From the NCBI GenBank assembly GCA_001574975.1, contig KQ965739.1, forward strand, positions 694,966 through 758,965: 64,000 nt of DNA. Direction: 5' to 3'. This DNA comes from Gonapodya prolifera JEL478. Its lineage: Eukaryota; Monoblepharomycota; Monoblepharidomycetes; Monoblepharidales; Gonapodyaceae. The notes under the pieces are model-generated. The model was not told where the DNA came from and ran no database searches. It worked only from the letters and a program-made list of their open reading frames with translations. Position numbers and translations under genes: made by a program. This document shows positions 34,758-45,431 of the stretch, piece after piece. Numbering within the stretch: the stretch's first letter is position 1; each line of letters starts with the position of its first letter.

Positions 34758-37700
34758 ATGGCTCACGTCAATAGCAGCGTGTCCCGTGAGTTTCGCGGAC
34801 TCACTTTGGAGAAACCATTCATGGATCCTAACAGCTCACACGACATCCGCCCCAAGGGGGCACCATACGTTGCGGCAGGATCTGGCGCGAAGCAGAACAA
34901 TTTTTTTCTGCTTGAGAATGTCTCAGCGCCTCGTGGAAGCTTGAATAGCGGTGGAGGAGGTGGCGGGGAGCAGCTTGTGGTGAGCAACATTATTGTCACG
35001 ACGAGCTTCCCAATCTCTCTTAACCTCCTTCCCTTCAAGATAAAATCGACTGCGACTCTACCGCAACCCGTTTTTCACCTCGCTTTTGCCTCCGCGCCAT
35101 CACCCACCTCATTTGGCACTGACCCACCGTCCAGTGCTGGATACTCGGGAGCTCTTTCGTACCCCCTTCTCTCCTCCTCAACTGATGGTAGCGTCCTCTT
35201 TCTCCGACTCACCGCCGAACCAGAAAATCTCTCTCTCGACCTCACCGGTACTCTTCCCGTGTTCCCCAAGCTTCCCAATGAAGACCTTCTTGCCTCCAAG
35301 CCCGGAAAAATGTCACGTACTACCCGCGTCTGGGCTTCAGAATGGATAGAATCGTCTGACCCCTTGCCGGGTTTGAACTCCCTACAAACCGTGAACCCTC
35401 CCCGGAGCTTCGTTTCGGTGCAACAAGGTCGACTCGCTGTTTGGGACGTAGAACACTGCACAGCCGAAACGGGCGCCTCGTCTATCTCCAACGTATCGGA
35501 CGACATGTTGTTCTGTTGTAAACCCTCCCCTCATCCCGCAACGTCTGAGCTGGTCCTGGTTGGCGGGGCGGACCGTTCGGTGGTCATGTGCGACATCCGG
35601 ATGCTTGGCTCCAGTAGCACATCGCCGAACAGGGACCGATCTCCGTCTCCTTCGGCAGCCACGGGTGGAGTGGTCTTTGAACTTCCCGGCGCGCATGCCG
35701 CTCCCGTCACATCGGTGGCATGGAACCCGTTCGTTCCTTACTGGGTAGCTACGGCCGGAGAAGATGCGGTAGTTCACGTATGGGACGTGCGGTATGTGCG
35801 TCGAACGAGGGAAGGCTGGATGAGTGGAGTTGGACCAGTCGGACGGGTGGAGGGACACTTTGGAGCTGTGACTGGCGTGAGTGCATAACGCATCGTGGCT
35901 TTGTTGCTACCTCATGATTGCATCCCCGCTAATGTGACAGGTTGCGTGGTCGAACACTCACGCCACTGTTCTCACCACCGCATCCACCGACCGTACTCTT
36001 CGGACCTGGTCATTCTCACCATCTTCAATTGCCGCTACTACCCTGTACAACCCCTCTTCTGGTCTACCAATTTGGGATGATGATGATCCAATGGATGTCG
36101 CAAACGCGGTGTGGTGGGATGCATTCGAAGCTTCAGGAAGGGGCAAGTCCATGGTATTTGGAGGTCTCGCCGGAAAACGGCGAGGTGGCAAAAACGCTCC
36201 CGTCGGAGCGCTACATCGGCAGATGAAGCTCCGAAAGCGTGGATTCAAGGCGGATCCCGTCGGAGCGTGGCGAGGCGAAACACTTGCAACGCAAAAGGGG
36301 TCTACTGTTCAGGAGAAAGTTTCGGCACCTCTAATTGCTGTGGTTCCATCTCCAACACACCCGTTCGTCGTCTACGCTGCGTCGGCAACCGGTGAAGTTC
36401 TTGGACGGACCATACTTCCGCGAGACATTTTAGAGGGCATGGTACCACACGTATATGAAAAAGGCGGCACCAATGAGGAGTTTTGGGATGTTGAACGAAA
36501 GGTTTTCCTCCGAGAGGTGTCGTCAGCATGGCAAGGCGTGTCCCAAATTGTCCGTGGATCGAAGGACAAGGATAAGAATGACACGCTGAGTGTTCGCAGG
36601 GCGCGAAGGGACGTTCGTTCGGCCAAGGGGTCGTCGGGTCGCACCGCCTCCGTGTCTTCTCGGACAAGCCGCAAGCGAGGAGACGCTTCCGATACAGAGT
36701 ACTCAGATATCGACTCTGATGATATGGACGGGGATGGTGATGGTGACGGCCGTAGCGGCGCAACTGATGGAGAAGTTCGCGCCCTAGTGGAATTGTGCAT
36801 ACCTACTCCTTCCATTCCCCCAGATGCATGGGGTGTGGGACAGTACGTGTCGGTGGGGGCTGAGATGGCGGGGGAGGATGGCGAGTACAATGATGAGGAA
36901 GAGGAGGAGAAGGACTTAGCGGCAGTTGCCGAGGGATTTGCCAAGGATGTAGAGGGTGTGGCGGGACGACTACCGCCGGGTTATGGCTGGGTGGGGACAG
37001 CAGGAACCGGTCCAGGTGCCCTCCCGTCCCCTTTGCCTTCATTGGCATTATCGGGTGACATCAAAACTGTCGATAGCGTTTGGCTTGGGGGTCTGCAATC
37101 TCGGCACCGGCAGGAAATGGACATGATAATGTTGAAAATGAACTTGACAAGGGATGTGAGTGAAGGTAAATGGGAGGAGGTTGTGAAGGCTGGTACTGCA
37201 ATCACCAAGTGCATTGAGTGGGATGGTGGCATCGGAGGAATGTGGAGTGCTGAAGAGGTCAAGGTAAGGATTTGTTCGGGTGCTTTATTGGTGTGGGAAC
37301 TTCACAAGTCGCCACATTGTATAGACCGTTATCGGGGCTGTCCTTCTCAACGATCCGATCCGAGCACTTCAACTCAGCATCAGACTTCTTGAAGTCACGC
37401 AAGACTCTCCCAATGCGCGGTTCCCCGATCTCGCCCCGCTGGTGCACTTCCTAATGTTTCCAACCGTCTTCGACTCCGATATCCACGTTGCTCCTCCACC
37501 CGAATCCCTGGGTTCCTCAATTCCGTCGTCAACTTCTTCCCCGCAGGATGCAAAAGAGGTCGCTCGTCAAGCACAAGCTGTGCAAGTCGGGGGTCTAACC
37601 GCATTGAAAACACACGCAGAACGGAAGCTCAAGGCTATGCGTCAACTCGTTGAAGGCGAGGACCACCCGCTTACGACAAGCGGCAGAGCGAGGGACCTTT

Positions 37701-38952
37701 TCGGAGACGGGATGACTGCATTGAGCCTGGTGAAAGCAGAACTGTAAGTTGTGACTATGGATATTGTCGGACCTGTCACTGAATTTGCTCTGGATCTCCA
37801 GCAATCTCTTCAAACTACTTTCGCGCTCCCTTCCGACCGACGATGCCAACGCGTCCCCACCACCCTCCGCAACTCGATCTCGAGCTTCTTCTTCGGCTCG
37901 GGTATCGGGTGGACTCGATTCTGCTTCCATCAACGAAGAGCTTGTACATATTGTCATTGGGAATGTGGATCGACGAGTTGGAGGGCTTGCGGGCGCGGCA
38001 GCGGACGGTGCCGTCTCTGTCACAGCTGCCCGGTGTGTCATGGAGGCATATTTAGGATCAAAGAGGTTTGATGAGTACTTTTGCGTGGGGATGGCCATCG
38101 TTGGAGTGGGTTTCCAGTTCTTTAGCAGCCACTTTTTTATGTTCACATTTCCACCACGTTGCCCAGGCCCACGCAGCATACCCGTTCTCAAGCACCATTC
38201 TGAGCCACATGGACCGCCTCGGCCTTCCCCGCCTCAAATCCTACATCGATTCGCTCTACCAGCAAGCCTCAGCGCAGCTCGCGCAAGCAATTCAAACCGC
38301 TCAGCAGCACGGGACACGTGACCAGCTCGGGCAGGTGCTGGGCAAGGGTACGGGATACCTCAAGGAGGCCCTGGTTACTGCGGCGAGAGTCGGTGCTTGG
38401 GCTGCAGGAGTGGGGCCGAGTATGGGGCAGCAAGCGGGGGATGACCGAAAGAAGGAGGTAGCCGCGTTCGTAGGGTATTTGAACAACGCGTTGGTGGGCT
38501 TTGTGCAGTGAGTGGATGGTGCTTCGACATGGCTGTGCATCTGAGTGGATTAATGAACTGTACTTTTCTTTCCCAGACAACTGTCCGTATCTCTCTTCCG
38601 CATCTTGGAAACTATGGATCGGATTGTTGGTCGCACTGGTGGTACAAATTATCCGAGGTCCGTAAAATTGAAACGTTACATTGTCATGTCGCCAACGTGT
38701 TCTCCCTTCCTAACTTCCTCCCTTCTCCCATTTCACGGCAAATAACGTCACTTCGCCTTCACCACCTGCAGAGACTTTGCTCTTGCAATACACACTCCCC
38801 TCACCGACGCTTTCAAACTATACCCATCTAATGTCGTCTCGCCCACAATGTCGAGGCGCGAAAGAGAGAAGGAGCGTGCTTCTGCGAGCAAGTGCATGGA
38901 GGAGGTAGCCAGTGTGGTGGATCGATTGGGGCAGTTTGTGGAGAAGGGTTAG
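34758..38952 (+). CDS. Large WD40-repeat protein with acidic middle and helical C-terminus (family not recognised)
   Basis: Seven exons (34758-35876, 35941-37263, 37325-37743, 37802-38074, 38118-38507, 38577-38657, 38772-38952) give about 1261 residues. The N-terminal 400-450 residues hold WD40-like blades (GRLAVWDVEHC, ELVLVGGADRSVVMCDIR, SVAWNPFVPYWVATAGEDAVVHVWDVR, ATVLTTASTDRTLRTWSF). The middle has basic then highly acidic disordered stretches (SDIDSDDMDGDGDGDG, DEEEEEKDL). The last 450 residues are Ala/Leu-rich helices suggestive of an alpha-solenoid (NDPIRALQLSIRLLEV, LKSYIDSLYQQASAQLAQAI). The layout resembles coat or scaffold proteins, but no zinc module or other diagnostic motif is present. 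The 43-nt intron at 38075-38117 is the weakest join. Confidence 0.72.
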
Positions 38953-39127
38953 GAGTCCACAGAGACTGGGACTGAGCGACGAAAATGCAATCCTTGTAAA
39001 TGTATTTAGGGTCTTTTTTCGAAGTATCTGCGGTATCGTCCGTACCTCGTAAACAGTTTCTTCACAATTGGCAGATCGTCCACATAAATTACACGCAAGC
39101 AATGTCAAGCAATAGCAAATTGGCTAT

Positions 39128-41119
39128 TCACGCAGCCCGAGCCGACTCCTCCACACTGGTCACACCCTCACGCGAGGCCGGTCTGTCTCCCGCCGCAGAA
39201 GATGTCGATTCCACCTCCTGAGGTGACGTCCCCTCCTGCTCAGTCAAAGCTACCTCCAACACTGACGCCGCACCCTTATCCACGGCGCCGTTGGGTGGCT
39301 TCGCCAAACTCACACCCAAATCCAACTCGTCTGCGTCCTCGTTTACCATTGCTCTCACGTCATTCTCCTCTGCCGTGTTGTCCTCATCGGCGGAGCCAAA
39401 CGGGTCTATCTTCTCTGCAGAAGCGGGCTTGACGCTTCCGCTGACATCATCGGACGTCCCCTCTGCGGCTCGTGGCGCGACATGACTCTCCTCTCCCTGT
39501 TTCCATCCTCCCGATTCTACCATCCCAGGCCACCCTCCTGGCACGTGCCCCCGCCCCTCCCCAGAATCACCGTTTTGGTCTTCCACCCTCGTGACGACAT
39601 CACGCCCCACAGAATCTGCCTTCACGTCCTGTCGCGCATTGTCCTTTGTTTCCTCAGTGGGGCTTTCAGCGACAAGCGTGTCGTCCTCTCGCACATGGTC
39701 AGAGTGCACAGTTTGGCTGTTCATTTTTGATTGAATGTCGTGCGTGTCGGACGTCAGCTTGTCTTCCAGCATAGGCGCGGTTATTACAGGAAGGCTCGTA
39801 ATTTTCGGTGTGGGCTCCAGAGTGGCGGTGGTGTTTGGGGTGGAGCCAGCTTCGGGACCTAATGTGCTCTCCACAGAGCTACTCTTCGTGTCCGATGTGG
39901 CTGCCTCCAGAGGACGATTGTCCACCTCTTGAGCGTGAGCGTCCTCTGGGACAGATTGGGTTTGGTCCGTTGTGGGTGCTTCCGCAATGATGTCGTCCAC
40001 GTCACCAGTGTTATTCAGAACAGCAATCCCGTTACCACCTGCCATGCTGACCTCTACAGCATGCTTGTTGCCACCTGTTGCGGAATTTTCCGCAGAATCC
40101 CCATTCACACCTTGCTTGCTGTTCTCGGCAGCAACTACGTTTGACCCGACAGCCACTACTACTTTCTGGACTCCGGCCGCCTTCTCGTCAGCCTCGACCC
40201 TCTCGCACCACCAATCAAGCACCCCTTCCGTCCACCCCCATATCACTCGCTCCATGTCAGTGCTGGCCCACGACTTCCCTGTCTCGTCGACAGCTTCGCC
40301 CACATGCCTGTAAACACCACCGGAAGTGAACGTGCCGAGCTTGGCGCCACAGGCCCATAGGTGGTTGAGCCAGGGAGAGCCTGCCAGGTCGGCCCCAGCG
40401 GGGCGTTTGCCCAGCCAGGACGAGAACCGGGCGAGAGTGCCTCCAGTTGTTCTCGGCGGGTCATCCTCGTCGGATCCGGGCACGATGGCGATGTGCGAGA
40501 TGGCCGGGAACGACCTCGCGGTACGCCGTGTGTGGAGGAGGGAAACGAGTTTGGACTGGAGGTAGCGTCGGCGTTCCACCGAGTCGAGGTTTTCATCCAC
40601 GGCGCGGACTCCCCCCTCGGAGGTGGAAAAGGCCGTCACGTGGAGCTCCGGGTGGATGTCGGCAACGACCTCGTCGGGCACGACGAGGATAACGCGTCCT
40701 GCAACTTTTTCGAGGGATGGTCGGAGCCAACGTGCCAAAGCTGCGTGGGCAAGGTGGTTCATTCCTAGGTGGATTTCAACGCCCTCACGGGAGAGAGCCT
40801 CAACGAGACATACGACGCCCGCGTTGAGGACGAGGACGTGGACGCCTTGAGGTTCGGCGGAGAGAATGGATAAGGCGGCACGGCGGACGGAATTGAGGGA
40901 GGAGAGGTCGCAGGGGAGAAAGTTTGTCGATGGCGGGCGGGATGTCGGTGTTGAGGGGCGGGAGGCGAGAGAGGCGAGGGAGGCAGAGGCAAGGCTAGTT
41001 GAAGGGTGGTCGAGAAGGTAGATGCGAGATGGGGGACTTGGGAGAGAGGCGAGAGCGAGGAGGGCGGACCGACCAGTGCCGCGAGATGCTAGAAGGGACA
41101 GAAGAGCGGTCGTCGTGTG

Positions 41120-41151
<32 letters not shown>

Positions 41152-41326
41152 AGTTGCGGGTCGCGGGGGAAATGGAGTATTGGAGGGGTGAAGACGAGAT
41201 TGGTTGTGATGGAGAATAGATTTGCTGTGACAACTCACCACCTGTTACGACGACAACCTTTCCCGTCATGTTCACGTCTCTCCCAGCATCAAACTTTTCT
41301 TCTGCTTTAATTTTAGAATTAGACAT
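39128..41326 (-). CDS. Short-chain dehydrogenase/reductase with long disordered acidic tail
   Basis: Two exons (41326-41239, 41088-39128) give about 682 residues. The splice restores the dinucleotide-binding TGKVVVVTGGASRGTGRSAL; without it the motif is destroyed. Further SDR motifs are LPCDLSSLNSVRRAAL, VLVLNAGVVCLVEAL and the catalytic-type YLQSK (YxxxK). After about residue 380 the protein becomes a 300-residue Glu/Asp/Ser/Thr/Val-rich tail without predicted folds. The 150-nt intron contains a 29-nt homopolymer. Substrate unknown; retinol-dehydrogenase/WWOX-like SDRs are the nearest in motif style. Confidence 0.78.
41123..41151. repeat. 29-nt poly-G run inside the SDR intron
   Basis: An uninterrupted run of 29 G on the plus strand, read as poly-C in the sense strand of the intron, upstream of the CTTCTAG acceptor. 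The length may be unreliable in any assembly. Confidence 0.9.
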
Positions 41327-41931
41327 GGGAGCGATGCAGGCGGAGATGTCTCCCAAGAAAGGACCAAGGAGAGAAACGTGAGTGGGTGGCGAAAGGTGGA
41401 ATGGCAGGATCACGAAGAGTCCAGTACCCGAGCAGTCTGCTCAAGTGGTCCAGAGACACAGAGAGCAGCACGATCGATGGTGGTTGAAAAACGATGACTG
41501 GTCTGTAAAACCCAGGGATACTTCATTGTGTTCGGCTTCCGCCCAAACCGACGACTGAGGAGGCCACAGAGGGGTGCACGATCTCCGTCACAACTGATCA
41601 CCTTCAGACTGTTCAAACTTGTGTATAGTTTTATTTTCGGTTTATATGTGCTCGTTTCAGTCTGCTGACTGGGAGTGCAATCGATGATACATACCGCCTC
41701 CGGGTAACAGGAGAACACCAATGGAATCTTGATTGGCAATTGAGGGTCCATCTGGCCTTTTTTTTACACACTTGTTCTATCTCAAAATGATTTTAAGGTC
41801 GATAGGAAGAGAAAATGGGTGTTTCGTGGCCACTTGGTTGAATGCTTTTTCCGTCCCGTCAGTGACAGGATAAAATGACCCCAGATCCATCGTCGACATA
41901 ATTTCAACAACTCAACCAACAAGCAATAAAA
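41327..41931. other. Divergent intergenic region
   Basis: Separates the SDR start (minus) from the GST-like start (plus). I see no supported gene. A T-rich run lies near 41757-41764. Confidence 0.5.
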
Positions 41932-42616
41932 ATGGTGCAAGATCTCGATCTCAAAGCCTACACTGCCACACCCATTCTGCACGGTTACGACGAGTCCCCG
42001 GTAACGCACAAAATCATACTCTATTTGCAGATCAAAGGCATTCCTTGGGTTTACCATCGGACAAGCAAGGTTATGCCAAGGCTGCACGTTTACTCTTGGT
42101 GAATTTACAGCGCCAAGACGATTGTTTGTTTACCGCAACTTCGCATTTCTTCTTCGCAAACCGAAACGTCACACCCGATTTGTCCAGAGGGTATCGTCGC
42201 ATTCCGATCCTCCAGATCGGCACCGACGGTTACTGCGACTCAAATGCAATCATCCGCGAATTGGAGAAAAGGTAGTTCCACTTCCTCCCGACTTCACTCC
42301 TGAAAGTAGAGTCTCACGAGTTCGAACCGACCGCAATGTGATGAAGGTACCCCACGCCCTCTCTCTGTGGTCCGACTGGATCATTTAAAGGACTGAGCCA
42401 CGCGCTACACGTGAGCGGATAAGCTGTTTGGCATCGCCGCACTCCTCCTTCCGTGGCAGAACGAGTCCTTCACGAGCATCCTCACTGAAGGATCTTGGAT
42501 GAAAGGGCTGACCTTCTCGGAAGAAGCGCTTTCTGTCGAATACAATGCAATCGTTCTCAAGCAATCCTTCTTTGCAATATCACACATCCGTCCATGCAAT
42601 GGGAGACGTCACAGCT
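41932..42616 (+). pseudogene. GST-like (thioredoxin-fold N-domain) gene, possibly broken
   Basis: The first frame, from the ATG at 41932, reads TPILHGYDESPVTHKIILYL then IKGIPWVYHR and VMPR, the start of a fungal GST N-domain. The expected continuation appears about 100 nt later in another frame (PDLSRGYRRIPILQIG, then YCDSNAIIRELEKR). A C-domain-like helix (KLFGIAALLLPWQNESFTSIL) follows after 42420. I could not find consensus splice sites that join these cleanly: the only GT donor after VMPR gives the wrong phase. The C-domain is also much shorter than usual. It is either a recent pseudogene or a gene with an unusual intron. Confidence 0.5.
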
Positions 42617-42775
42617 GAACGAGCGAACACCGCCGAGGGACGTGAACGGGTGGTACGAATTTCGTGATAATGTCTTGATGAAACTGTTGCAATTTATTGA
42701 CGTAATGAGAAATCGACGTCATAGTCCTTTCCAGCACCCCAGCCCCGGAACGCTCTTCCTCTCTCGCGCGCGCTC

Positions 42776-44260
42776 CTACGAATAGTTGAGCGCGCGGTCG
42801 TCCACCACAAGCATCAGCTTGCCCGACCTCGCGTTGGACTTTAGCATGCTCACTTCTTTGACCCATTCCACCGCCAGCGGCGCAATCTGCCTCATGTCCA
42901 CGTGGTTCTTGAAGAACGGCCGCACGCGCGCCAGCCCATCCTCGATGGCCTTGCGCGCCGCCTCTTTGTCTGGCGGGGACCCCACGACACGGAGCGTCAA
43001 CTCGTCCATGGCATTCTTGCGCCGCAGCACGAGCTGGATCCCCGTCGTTGACATTTCGGGGAATAGCTCGCTGAGGAGGAGCCTGAAATCGTTCCAGTAG
43101 ATGGTCACGGGCCCCATGCGCACGCCGTGATCGTCCCGTCCCAGCAGACGGAAAACCGCGCCTTCATAGTCCACCCACTCCGCCACGTCGCCTGCAGGAT
43201 ACCTGATGACGGGCATGAGCCGCCTGGTGAGACTGGTGACGACGAGACGCCCCGGAATGCCCGGCTGGGTGATGACAGCGCCCGTGTCGGGGTCGATGAT
43301 TTCGATCTCGTTGTTCCAGGTGGGCACGCGGTGCACGCGCGGGTCGGACGAGCTCGAGACTGGGATGCCGAGGATGCCGCCCTCGACGCTTGCGTATCCG
43401 CATGAGTTGATTTTGGCGTTGGGGAATGCACGGAGCAGCACCTGCCGCTGGTCTTCGAAAAAGGCCTCTCCCGCGAACAAAATCAAGTCGACGCTCTTGA
43501 TCTGCTCGCCCTTTGCCACCAGCTCCGCCACGAGGCACAGCGTCGTCACGGTGGAGAGGACGACGGTGGGCTGGTGCTCTCGAAAATAGTCGACGATGGA
43601 CTCGGGCGAAGCGCGGCCGATTCCGAGGTGAATGACGGGAACGGGGCAGAAATGCGTCGAGAAGACGTTGTGCGTGAAGCTCGCGTACAGCTCCCCACCG
43701 TAGAACAGGTTGGCGACAATGTCCCCAGCCCGCAGCCCTGCGGAGATCAGGCCCTGCGCCCATACGCGCGCCATGCTTTCGGAGTCGGTGCGCGTGTAGA
43801 AGGACCATTTGGGGCTTGCGGTCGTGCCGCCGGATTTACTAGTGTGGGGGGGTGCGTTCTACCTGTGAGAAGGGCACACAGGGGTGCGGCGCGTCGACTC
43901 TTGAAACACTCACTAGATGGTGCCGTCGATCATCGTGTCGGTAAGTACCGTATTCCCGTGCAGTGTGTTAGCATCCCAGAACGCCCCGTGGTCGAGAATG
44001 GGCAGATCCGTGAGTGCGATGTTGTCCTTAGGTACCTTGGCGTAGAGCTCTCTGTAGAAGGGCGACTTGTCCCTCACGAAATTGACCAACTCCGTAAGCC
44101 TGCGCGTGTTGTCCGATGCGCGGCGTGCTGCTGCTTTGGGCGACGAGGGGGACGTGGGGGACGCGGACCTTTCACGGTCGTCGACGAGCGTTGCGGTTTC
44201 GGATGGCACGGCGCTCTGCTTGCGGCTCATGGCGACGGGGTATGCAGCGCTGCCTTGCAT
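42776..44260 (-). CDS. PaaK-like adenylate-forming enzyme (phenylacetate-CoA ligase family)
   Basis: Activates an acid as acyl-AMP, usually then as a CoA thioester. Exons 44260-43914 and 43838-42776 with a 74-nt intron give 469 residues (or ten fewer from the Met at 44230), the usual PaaK length. The N-terminal helix FVRDKSPFYRELYAKVPKDN is typical of PaaK. The splice restores the AMP-binding loop IYKSGGTTASPKW. Next come YGGELYASFTHNVF, CGYASVEGGILG (the acyl-AMP motif position), and the hinge-like GDVAEWVDYEGAVFRLLGRDD with a small C-terminal ACT-like fold (ELTLRVVGSPP). The actual substrate cannot be told from sequence. Confidence 0.85.
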
Positions 44261-45431
44261 GTTTGTGTCTGTTTCGTTGGGGGTGTGATTGAGAAAGGGT
44301 TTTAAAAATCTCGATGAGGGCGCCCAAATAACGGTTCAATAACCAATCAAGAGGGCGTCTGTCTCCCTTTCTGCTCCTGTCACCCTGATACATACGTAGA
44401 CTTGGCGTACCTGTTGCGCATAGAAGACCAAATGTAAATGCACATTTATTTCCGTTTGCTACGTAAAGTGCACGCCCGCGCGGATCCTTCCCAAAGACTA
44501 CCCCAGTCCAAGCTTCCCTTTCCCACGCCATCACACACCGTCCACAAACGCCCCCACACCGCGCTTCTGTCCCACTCCAACTCACCATCGTTCTTCAACA
44601 TGCATCACCCGGTCCGTCTTCATCGGGTCCCAAAATTGCAAAAAAGCCCACATTACCTGACAGGCCCTTTTGCTCCTGAAGTGCAAAACCTTTTGCCCCG
44701 GCCGGGGCCATTGATACCGGGTCAGGGAAATAGGTTCGGAGTACATTACCGTGCCCGTGTACGTGTGAAGATGTCAGTGTGATCGCGATGGGGTGGGGGG
44801 AAATAGGTTCGCGAGAACAGGTTTGCACGGGGGGGTGTCGTCGGCTGGACTCCCGCAAGGTTGCAGGAGTGGAAGATTGCGGAGTGGGAGGGAAATATTA
44901 TTCACAGGTTGTTATCAGTGGTGCGGTGGAGTGTGGGTGACATGGAGCGACGTGAAGAGATGTGCGCTCTGAATGCAACATTTAATTGCATGGATCAGAT
45001 GTACTGCAGCGGAAGGAATACCACCTCCTACAAAATCGCGTCACACGCTCTGTCCAAATACACGACTCGTTCTTGTACATACTTTACATCTGTACATCTG
45101 CACATCTGCCACATTTCACACGACTCGTTTGTCTACTCCACAGCATACATCGCACTTCTGCCCACTCACTGCTCTATCACACACGTCCCATCGCCCTTCG
45201 AGTCCGATACACTGCACTGGGTCCCTTTCACCGTCCACACCCTAACGTCCACCGTCCACACCCTAACGTCCACCGTCCACCATCCACCATCCACCGTCCA
45301 CCATCCACCGTCCACCATCCACCGTCCACCATCCGCCCTGCCACACCACCGTCCACCGTCCGTCGTCCACCAACACCTCCAACACCCCCACCTGCCACAA
45401 ACCCCACCCACCCCAACCCGTCCCACCCCAC
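44261..45431. other. Gene-poor intergenic region with minisatellite
   Basis: Between the start of the PaaK-like gene and the 3' end of the uL16m gene. Open frames are short and repetitive. The only distinct feature is the tandem CCA-rich repeat at 45225-45345. The segment 44860-45220 has moderate complexity but no frame I can support. Confidence 0.5.
45225..45345. repeat. CCA-rich minisatellite (CCACCATCCACCGT type)
   Basis: Two 20-bp units (caccctaacgtccaccgtcc) are followed by about seven imperfect 7-bp CCACCAT/CCACCGT units. The flanking sequence to about 45430 stays CCA-rich. Translated frames across it are artefacts of the repeat. Confidence 0.85.

Noticed and set aside
41089-41238. The SDR frame remains open through the poly-C tract, giving a poly-Pro insert
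   Set aside because: The segment has GTGAGT and CTTCTAG ends, and removing it restores the TGGASRGTG nucleotide-binding motif. The open frame is a by-product of CCC codons.
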